From assembly GCA_002698425.1 (NCBI GenBank), contig NZXU01000082.1, positions 1 through 16,619 of the forward strand: a stretch of DNA of 16,619 bases. Direction: 5' to 3'. Of this stretch, positions 11,687-16,619 are shown one piece after another. The notes beneath the pieces are model-generated. The model was given only the letters and a program-made list of their open reading frames with translations. It was not told the DNA's origin and searched no databases. Source of the stretch: Ahrensia sp. Its GTDB lineage: Bacteria; Pseudomonadota; Alphaproteobacteria; Rhizobiales; Rhizobiaceae. Numbering within the stretch: the first letter of the stretch is position 1; every line of letters starts with the position of its first letter. The translations under genes were made by a program, and so were the position numbers.

Positions 11687-11764
11687 AGGAGCGCTCGATG
11701 CCAATGCCGCTTGCCATTCGTCCGTCCGCCCGGTACCACGGCGCGTTTTCAACGGAGCGGGATC

Positions 11765-13051
11765 ATGCGCCTTGGCGGAAGAACGGCCGCAGCCATCGAG
11801 GTATTGCGCGATATCGAGGAACGGCGTCGTCCGGCGGCGGACGCGCTGAAGGATTGGGGCCTGTCGCACCGCTTCGCCGGCTCGGGCGACCGCGCGGTGA
11901 TCGGCAATCTCGTCCATGACGCGCTGCGCAAGAAGCTCTCGACCGCCCATCTGATGGACGACGGCGGCGCCGAGGCTCTCGTCTTCGGCACGCTATGGCG
12001 GCAATGGGGCCTCGCCGCCGACAAGCTGCACGAGCAGTTCGACGACGACAAATTCGCCCCCGAGATCCCGACCGCGCAAATGGAAGCCGCCGCCAAACGC
12101 GATTTCGCCTTCGCCAAGCCGCATGTCGAGGCCGACATTTCCGACTGGTGCGCCGATTATTTCGAGGAGAATTTCGACGAGGAATGGGTCGCCGAGGCGT
12201 CCGCTTTGTCGGAGCGCGCCCCGCTCGACATGCGCGTCAACACGCTGAAATCCGACCGCGACAAGGTCCAGAAGCAGCTCGCCAAGTTCGGCGCGAAGCC
12301 GTCGAAGATCGCTCGCCACGGCCTGCGCATCGCGCCGGGCAGGGGGCCGGACCGCCTGCCCAATGTCCAGGCCGAACCCGCTTTCCAGAAGGGTTGGTTC
12401 GAGATCCAGGACGAGGGCTCGCAGATAGTCGCCGACCTCGTCTTCGCGCAGCCCGGCGAGCAGGTCTTCGACTATTGCGCCGGCGGCGGCGGCAAGACGC
12501 TGGCGCTCGCCGCATCGCTCGACAACAAGGGCCAGGTCCACGCCTGGGACGCCGACCGCAACCGCCTCGCGCCGATCTTCGACCGGCTGAAGCGCGCCGG
12601 CACGCGAAACGTCCAGGTCCATGCCGCCGACGCCGACCTGTCGCCGCTCAAGGGCAGGATGGATCGCGTCCTCGTCGACGCGCCCTGCACGGGCTCCGGC
12701 ACATGGCGGCGCAATCCCGACGCCAAGTGGCGGCTGACGCAGGCGGCGCTGGAAAAGCGCATGGAGGAACAGGCCGAGGTGCTCGACAAGGCCTCGGCCT
12801 TCGTCAAGCCGGGCGGCTTCCTCGTCTATGTCACCTGCTCGCTCTTTCCGCAGGAAAACGAATACCAGGTCTATGAGTTCGGCGAACGGCAAAAGGGTTG
12901 GGAACTGCTGTCGGCCGGCGAGGTCTGGCAGGATCTCTTCGGCTTCGACAAGGCGCAGCCCTGGTCGGCCGACATGAACTGCATCACGCTCACCCCGCGC
13001 TCGACCGGCACCGACGGCTTCTTCTTCGCGGTGATGCAGCGCCACGCCTGA
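11765..13051 (+). CDS. rsmB: RsmB/NOL1/NOP2/sun family rRNA (cytosine-C5) methyltransferase
   Basis: The 428-residue product transfers a methyl group from S-adenosylmethionine to carbon 5 of a cytosine in RNA; the RsmB member acts on C967 of 16S rRNA. The N-terminal helical part (about 1-130) resembles the NusB-like extension of this family. The SAM-binding motif is VFDYCAGGGGKTL (234-246), followed by acidic D262 in HAWDADRN. Motif IV is VDAPCTGSGTWRRNPD (C308) and motif VI VYVTCSLFPQEN (C358), the two-cysteine pair used in catalysis and product release. The length equals the E. coli protein (about 429). The start at 11765 has GGAG (11755-11758) upstream. In rhizobia as I recall them, rsmB lies just after guaB and MAPEG; here dioxygenase, oxyR, katG and the repeat lie between. 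The exact RNA target is inferred from length and motifs. Confidence 0.88.
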   Translation: MRLGGRTAAAIEVLRDIEERRRPAADALKDWGLSHRFAGSGDRAVIGNLVHDALRKKLSTAHLMDDGGAEALVFGTLWRQWGLAADKLHEQFDDDKFAPEIPTAQMEAAAKRDFAFAKPHVEADISDWCADYFEENFDEEWVAEASALSERAPLDMRVNTLKSDRDKVQKQLAKFGAKPSKIARHGLRIAPGRGPDRLPNVQAEPAFQKGWFEIQDEGSQIVADLVFAQPGEQVFDYCAGGGGKTLALAASLDNKGQVHAWDADRNRLAPIFDRLKRAGTRNVQVHAADADLSPLKGRMDRVLVDAPCTGSGTWRRNPDAKWRLTQAALEKRMEEQAEVLDKASAFVKPGGFLVYVTCSLFPQENEYQVYEFGERQKGWELLSAGEVWQDLFGFDKAQPWSADMNCITLTPRSTGTDGFFFAVMQRHA

Positions 13052-13119
13052 TCCTTCGGGTGAACCCGAACCGGGTCTCGCGCGTAGTATCGGCAAGACG
13101 CATCGCATCCGGAGGGATC

Positions 13120-13599
13120 ATGGAACCGACTGTCGCGCGCGCGACCCCGTGGAAATGGGGGACGCTCGTTCTCTTTCTGATCTTCGCCCTCGGCGGCGGC
13201 ACGCTGATCGGCGTCAACTTCATGCCGGGCGACTGGTACGCCGCGCTCGAAAAACCCTGGTTCAACCCGCCGAACTGGCTGTTCGGCCCGGTCTGGACCA
13301 TCCTCTACGTCATGATCGCGGTCGCCGGCTGGCGCACATGGCGGCGCGGCCCCGCCGGCCTGCCGATGCAGCTCTGGTTCGGCCAGATGGCCTTCAATTT
13401 CCTCTGGACGCCGGCCTTTTTCGGCCTGCATCTGCCGGGCCTCGCTCTGCTGCTGCTGGCGGTCATGCTGGCCCTGATCGTCCTGTTCATCCGCCTGACC
13501 TGGAGCCCGGATCGCGTCAGCGCGCTCCTCTTCCTGCCCTATGCGGCCTGGGTCTCATTTGCCGGCCTGCTCAACCTCGCCATCTGGTGGCTGAACTGA
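13120..13599 (+). CDS. tspO: TspO/MBR family tryptophan-rich sensory membrane protein
   Basis: The 159-residue product has the five hydrophobic helices and aromatic richness of TspO/peripheral benzodiazepine receptor proteins. Diagnostic stretches are DWYAALEKPWFNPPNWLFG (38-56), PVWTILYVMIAVAGW (57-71) and MAFNFLWTPAFFGLHLPG. TspO binds porphyrins and related ligands in the outer or inner membrane and affects tetrapyrrole and stress responses in Rhodobacter and Sinorhizobium. The start ATG has GGAGGG six bases or less upstream (13111-13116). The gene follows rsmB by 68 bases in the same direction. Being close to katG and oxyR may be coincidental; a link through haem or oxidative stress is speculation. 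Confidence 0.92.
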   Translation: MEPTVARATPWKWGTLVLFLIFALGGGTLIGVNFMPGDWYAALEKPWFNPPNWLFGPVWTILYVMIAVAGWRTWRRGPAGLPMQLWFGQMAFNFLWTPAFFGLHLPGLALLLLAVMLALIVLFIRLTWSPDRVSALLFLPYAAWVSFAGLLNLAIWWLN

Positions 13600-13672
13600 A
13601 CGGGACAGTAAAGCTGACAGATTGGACTTGGATTTCCCGTCGTTAGGACGGAATATCGGCCCCGGGAGGAAC

Positions 13673-13700
13673 AGGCCGGCCGCCGCCGGCCTGATTTCCT
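13673..13700 (+). terminator. Possible weak terminator after tspO
   Basis: AGGCCGGC (13673-13680) and GCCGGCCT (13685-13692) form a perfect 8-bp stem with a CGCC loop, followed by GATTTCCTTT, a broken T-run. It sits between tspO and the first Popeye-like gene, 74 bases after the tspO stop. The imperfect tail makes its strength doubtful. Confidence 0.4.
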
Positions 13701-13721
13701 TTGCGAATCCGGGTTTTCGAA

Positions 13722-14432
13722 ATGCATTTTTCCCAGTTTGTCGTCGACTTCATCGCCCAGGACAATCTCCTCGGCCATGTCAGCTACGTCCTCGCGATCA
13801 CCTCGATGATCATGCGCACCATGCGATGGCTGCGCTTCTTCGCCATCCTCGCCGGCGTCACCGCCTTCTTCTATTACGGTTTCATCCGCGACGATTTCGT
13901 CAGCGCCTTCTGGGAATCCATCTATGTCGCGGTCAACGCCGTGCAACTCTTCATCCTCTGGTTCGAGAACCGGGCGAGCCAGTTCAACGAGGACGAGCGC
14001 GCCTTCGTGCATGACGCGCTGATGGACCTCAAGCCCGTCCACGCCGCCCGCATGGTGCGCATCGGCAAAGTCGAGACCATCGGCGAGGGCCGGCGCCTGC
14101 TGACCGAGGGCGAAAGCCCCGACCGGCTCTATTACGCCCTGTCGGGCGACATCCGCATCGTCCAGGACGGCATGCAGATCGGCACCTGCCATCGCGGCGA
14201 CTTCATCGGCGAGATGAGCTTCCTCTCCCGCTCGCCCGCCAACGCGTCGGCCGTGACCGCGAGCGAATGCCGCTTCCTCGTCTTCGAGCGCGCCGATCTG
14301 GCGAAACTGCTCCTCCGCCGCGAGCAGATCCGCCACGCGCTCCATGCCGGCGTGTCGCGCAACCTGCTGGCCAAGCTCAACCGCATGAACGCCAGTTCCC
14401 TGCTCAGGCAGACGGCGATGGTCGGCGTCTGA
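13722..14432 (+). CDS. Three-helix membrane protein with cyclic-nucleotide-binding-like domain, Popeye-like (copy 1)
   Basis: The 236-residue product has three closely spaced hydrophobic helices (about 18-34, 40-57 and 62-80), then WFENRASQFNEDER, then a cNMP-binding beta-roll (about 105-200) and a C-terminal helix rich in RHALHAGVSRNLLAKLN. There is no helix-turn-helix, so it is not a Crp-type transcription factor. The order (three helices, VNAVQLFILW, a charged linker, LLSG-type roll) resembles vertebrate Popeye/POPDC proteins, which bind cAMP at membranes. The roll keeps GEMSFL where cNMP domains have GEL/GEM, but the phosphate-contacting arginine is replaced by asparagine (SPANASAV), so canonical cAMP binding is doubtful. 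The start at 13722 gives exactly the same length and alignment as copy 2; an in-frame TTG at 13701 is an alternative, and neither has a good ribosome site. Confidence 0.75.
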   Translation: MHFSQFVVDFIAQDNLLGHVSYVLAITSMIMRTMRWLRFFAILAGVTAFFYYGFIRDDFVSAFWESIYVAVNAVQLFILWFENRASQFNEDERAFVHDALMDLKPVHAARMVRIGKVETIGEGRRLLTEGESPDRLYYALSGDIRIVQDGMQIGTCHRGDFIGEMSFLSRSPANASAVTASECRFLVFERADLAKLLLRREQIRHALHAGVSRNLLAKLNRMNASSLLRQTAMVGV

Positions 14433-14634
14433 CGAAGCCTATCTGGAAACATCCGCGCCGGCCGGCCCCCTGACCCTTCGCCTCCCGTGAGGGAGAAGCC
14501 GGCTGTGCACTATCGCAGCCGATGCACACACACTATGGTCTGCTTCCCGGCTCGTCCGGCCGGTGATCCCGGCGGGAACGCGCGAATGAGTGGCGTCCGC
14601 CGGGCCGTTCAATGCAGATTCCTGGAATGTCTTA
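14433..14634. other. Intergenic region between the two Popeye-like genes
   Basis: This 202-base spacer is not related to the sequence upstream of copy 1. It contains a small hairpin CTCCC-GTGA-GGGAG (14482-14495) and an inverted pair TGTGCA (14504-14509) / TGCACA (14523-14528) with a 13-base spacer. A short open frame across it has no recognisable similarity. GGAA (14624-14627) may serve as ribosome site for copy 2. It probably carries a separate promoter for copy 2, but no boxes are clear. Confidence 0.4.
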
Positions 14635-15345
14635 ATGCTGTTGTCGCAAGTCTTTCACGATTTCACGTCCTGGCAGAATGTCTTCGGACACCTGGTCTAT
14701 ATCCTCGCGATCGCCTCGATGATCATGCGCTCCATGACCTGGCTGCGCAGTGTCGCGATCCTCTCCGGTCTATCCGGTGTCATCTATTTCGGCGTCATCC
14801 GCGGCGACTATGTCAGCGCCTTCTGGGAATTCAGCTACATCATGGTCAACGTCATCCAGTTGTTCATCCTCTGGTTCGAGAACCGGGCGAGCCAGTTCGA
14901 CGAGGACGAGCGCGCCTTCGTCCATGACGCGCTGATGGACCTGAAGCCCGTCCATGCGGCGAAGATGGTCCGCATCGGCGCGGTCGAGACAATCGGGGAG
15001 GGGCGGCAACTCCTCGCGCAGGGCGAGACCCCCGAGCGGCTCTACTATTTGCTCTCCGGCGAGGTCCGCATCGTACAGGACGGCCAGCAGGTCGGCGCAT
15101 GCCATCGCGGCGATTTCCTCGGCGAGATGAGCTTCATCTCCGGCTCCGTCGCCAATGCGACCGCGCTCGCGTCGGAGCCCTGCCGCGTCCTCGTCTTCGA
15201 GCGGTCGCAACTGGCCGACCTGCTCGACCGCCGCGAGCCCCTGCGCCATGCGCTCCATGCCGGCGTGTCGCGCAACCTTCTGGCGAAGCTAAACCGCATG
15301 AACGCCCATTCGGTGCTTCGTCAGAACGGCCTGGCGGGCGCTTGA
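14635..15345 (+). CDS. Three-helix membrane protein with cyclic-nucleotide-binding-like domain, Popeye-like (copy 2)
   Basis: This is a 236-residue paralogue of the preceding gene; the two align without a gap over their full length, with about 163 identical residues (69%) by hand count. Identity is highest from the third helix into the roll (residues 71-120, 45 of 50) and in the C-terminal helix HALHAGVSRNLLAKLNRMNA, and lowest in the first 20 residues and helices 1-2. The phosphate-binding position is again asparagine (SVANATAL) beside an intact GEMSF. No DNA-binding domain is present. GGAA lies seven bases before the ATG at 14635; a GTG at 14590 in frame would add 15 residues absent from copy 1. 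The stop shares a base with the start of the thioesterase gene (TGATG), so copy 2 leads a likely four-gene operon. Confidence 0.77.
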   Translation: MLLSQVFHDFTSWQNVFGHLVYILAIASMIMRSMTWLRSVAILSGLSGVIYFGVIRGDYVSAFWEFSYIMVNVIQLFILWFENRASQFDEDERAFVHDALMDLKPVHAAKMVRIGAVETIGEGRQLLAQGETPERLYYLLSGEVRIVQDGQQVGACHRGDFLGEMSFISGSVANATALASEPCRVLVFERSQLADLLDRREPLRHALHAGVSRNLLAKLNRMNAHSVLRQNGLAGA

Positions 15346-15779
15346 TGAAGACTTTCGAAAAACGCGTGCGCGACTCCTTCGCCCGCCAGCCGGCGATGGC
15401 GACCATGGGGGCGGCGATGGTCGAGGTCCGTGAAGGCCATGTCGTCCTCGAAATGGACTATGACGAGAAACTCACCCAGCAGCACGGCTTCCTGCATGGC
15501 GGCGTCGTCGCGGCGGTGCTGGATTCGGCCTGCGGCTATGCCGCGCTGACCCTGCTGCCGGCCGATGCCGGCATCCTCACCATCGAGTTCAAGGTCAATC
15601 TGCTCGCCCCGGCAAGAGGCGAACGCTTCCGCTTCGAGGGCGATGTCGTCAAGCCGGGCCGCACGATATCTGTGATCGACGGCGTCGCGCATGCTATCAG
15701 GGAGGGCGAGACGAAACGCATCGCGACCATGACCGCCACGATGATGACCGTGACCGGCCGCGACGACGTGAAGGATTGA
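15345..15779 (+). CDS. PaaI-type hotdog-fold acyl-CoA thioesterase
   Basis: The 144-residue product has the hotdog fold of the PaaI/YdiI thioesterase group, which hydrolyses acyl- or aryl-CoA thioesters in the cytoplasm. The active-site segment is QQHGFLHGGVVAAVLDSACGYAAL, with H51-G52-G53 in the conserved HGG and D60 on the central helix as the likely catalytic acid. The following strand TIEFKVNLLAPARGE is typical. The start ATG overlaps the upstream stop by one base (TGATG), implying translational re-initiation from the Popeye-like gene. Seven bases separate its stop from the nucleosidase gene. The natural CoA substrate cannot be read from sequence, and no phenylacetate-pathway gene is nearby. 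Confidence 0.88.
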   Translation: MKTFEKRVRDSFARQPAMATMGAAMVEVREGHVVLEMDYDEKLTQQHGFLHGGVVAAVLDSACGYAALTLLPADAGILTIEFKVNLLAPARGERFRFEGDVVKPGRTISVIDGVAHAIREGETKRIATMTATMMTVTGRDDVKD

Positions 15780-15786
15780 GCCTGTC

Positions 15787-16407
15787 ATGGTTGAATTGAT
15801 GAAGACCGTCGGAAACGCCCGCATCCTCTACGTGATGGCCGCCGATCCGGAATACGGCCCGCATCTGAAGGCGCGCTTCGAGCCGCTCATCTGCGGCGTC
15901 GGCCCGGTCGAGGCGGCGGTCAACGTCACCCGGGCGCTCGCCGCCGGCAGGCCGGACGTGGTCGTGTCGCTCGGTTCCGCCGGCTCGCGCTCGCTGGAGC
16001 AGGCGGAGGTGTTCCAGGTCGCCTCGGTCTCCTATCGCGACATGGACGCCTCGCCGCTCGGCTTCGAAAAGGGCCGCACGCCCTTTCTCGACCTGCCGGC
16101 GGACGTGGAATTGCCGCATCGCATCGAGGGCCTGCCGTCGGTGCGCCTGTCGACCGGGGGCAACATCGTCTCTGGCGCCGCCTATGACGGCATCGACGCC
16201 GACATGGTCGACATGGAGACCTTCGCCATCCTGCGCGCCTGCATGGCCCATGACGTGCCCCTGATCGGCCTGCGCGGCGTCTCCGACGGCGCCGCGGACC
16301 TGCATCACTATGACGACTGGACGCAATATCTCCACGTCATCGACGAGAAGCTCGCCGATGCGGTCGACCGGGTCGAAGCCGCGCTCGAAAGCGGCCTGCT
16401 GGGATGA
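15787..16407 (+). CDS. 5'-methylthioadenosine/S-adenosylhomocysteine nucleosidase (MTAN)-like
   Basis: The 206-residue product belongs to the purine/uridine phosphorylase family 1 nucleosidases, most like MTAN, which splits adenine from methylthioadenosine or S-adenosylhomocysteine and so recycles the by-products of methylation. Visible marks are GVGPVEAAVNVTRAL (37-51), the ribose/phosphate-region SLGSAGSR (61-68), VDMETFAILRA with E144, and GLRGVSDGAA with D167, equivalents of the E. coli E174 and D197 catalytic pair. It is shorter than the E. coli enzyme (about 232). AGGA lies 12 bases before the chosen ATG; an ATG at 15799 in frame lacks any ribosome site. Substrate preference among MTA, SAH and deoxyadenosine-type nucleosides is unresolved. 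It overlaps the acetyltransferase gene by four bases (ATGA). Confidence 0.85.
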   Translation: MVELMKTVGNARILYVMAADPEYGPHLKARFEPLICGVGPVEAAVNVTRALAAGRPDVVVSLGSAGSRSLEQAEVFQVASVSYRDMDASPLGFEKGRTPFLDLPADVELPHRIEGLPSVRLSTGGNIVSGAAYDGIDADMVDMETFAILRACMAHDVPLIGLRGVSDGAADLHHYDDWTQYLHVIDEKLADAVDRVEAALESGLLG

Positions 16408-16619
16408 GCGGCAGCATCGCCGTCACGATCCGCCCGGTCGATCCGGGCGACGTGCCGGCGTTGTGCGACCTTCTGAACGAGGTCATCCGCGTCGGCGGCG
16501 CGACGATCTTCGAGCGGCCGATCACCGTCGAGGCCTTCATCGATCACTTCTTCAAGTCGCAGATCCAGATTTCCTTCCTCGTCGCCGCAGCCGATACCGG
16601 CGAATTGCTCGGCTTCCAG
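16404..16619 (+). CDS. GNAT family N-acetyltransferase, N-terminal fragment
   Basis: The gene runs off the right edge; 72 residues are visible. They start MSGSIAVTIRPVDPGDVPAL and continue with LLNEVIRVGGATIFERPITVE, the N-terminal strand-helix pattern of GNAT acyl-CoA acetyltransferases of the PAT (phosphinothricin acetyltransferase)-like group. The acetyl-CoA motif (Q/RxxGxG/A) lies beyond the edge, so activity and substrate cannot be judged. The ATG overlaps the nucleosidase stop (ATGA), placing it as the last visible member of the operon headed by the second Popeye-like gene. Confidence 0.7.
   Translation, partial: MSGSIAVTIRPVDPGDVPALCDLLNEVIRVGGATIFERPITVEAFIDHFFKSQIQISFLVAAADTGELLGFQ

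Larger units (their letters stand above)
11427..11764. other. 338-base gap between katG and rsmB
   Basis: The gap holds the katG terminator and the palindromic repeat described separately. The remaining stretch after the repeat (about 11687-11764) must contain the rsmB promoter, but no clear -35/-10 pair was found. Open frames running through the gap are accounted for by the repeat and show no family resemblance. Confidence 0.6.

Noticed and set aside
11993..13108. A 371-codon minus-strand frame opposite rsmB
   Set aside because: Antisense to a complete methyltransferase with intact motifs; no recognisable domain of its own.
14504..14528. TGTGCA...TGCACA as a Crp/Fnr site before the second Popeye-like gene
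   Set aside because: The spacer is 13 bases; Crp and Fnr sites need about 4-6 between half sites, so the match is probably chance or a different regulator.
13601..15345. The cNMP-domain genes as Crp/Fnr transcription factors
   Set aside because: No helix-turn-helix follows the nucleotide-binding roll, and three membrane helices precede it.

Overview
The window is high-GC DNA packed with bacterial genes. Gene content and order (guaB followed by a small membrane gene and a MAPEG gene, an rsmB-type methylase, a divergent oxyR-katG pair, and a thioesterase/nucleosidase/acetyltransferase string) and codon style suggest an alphaproteobacterium, most likely of the order Hyphomicrobiales (rhizobia and relatives). 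This is an inference from recognised protein families; no rRNA or tRNA is present to confirm it.

Layout. (a) 1-147 (-): 5' end of an MFS drug-efflux gene. (b) 356-2471 (+): a DUF898/YjgN membrane protein overlapping an M48 zinc metallopeptidase. (c) 4712-2478 (-): a tight operon of an ArsR-type repressor, an ArsP-like permease and a transglutaminase-like protein, driven by a promoter that appears leaderless and carries an operator over its -10 box and start codon. (d) 4854-7373 (+): guaB (IMP dehydrogenase), an unrecognised four-helix membrane protein and a MAPEG protein. (e) 7431-8207 (+): a Tat-exported intradiol dioxygenase. (f) 9141-8221 (-) and 9261-11426 (+): oxyR and katG, transcribed divergently from a 119-bp control region with a 25-bp dyad; katG ends in a strong terminator. 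(g) 11540-11686: a REP/BIME-like palindromic repeat. (h) 11765-13599 (+): rsmB and tspO. (i) 13722-15345 (+): two tandem paralogues of a three-helix membrane protein with a degenerate cyclic-nucleotide-binding fold, resembling animal Popeye (POPDC) proteins. (j) 15345-16619 (+): hotdog thioesterase, MTA/SAH nucleosidase and a truncated GNAT gene, all overlapping or nearly touching the second paralogue.

How the genes fit together. OxyR has both redox cysteines and very likely switches katG on under peroxide. The ArsR repressor has a C-terminal Cys-Cys...Cys cluster of the As(III)-binding type and probably represses the permease; why a transglutaminase is the third gene is unclear. The most unusual item is the Popeye-like tandem pair: both copies are exactly 236 codons, about 69% identical by hand count, lack a DNA-binding domain, and lack the arginine that normally contacts cyclic-nucleotide phosphate. 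No CRISPR array, insertion sequence, prophage or RNA gene was found.
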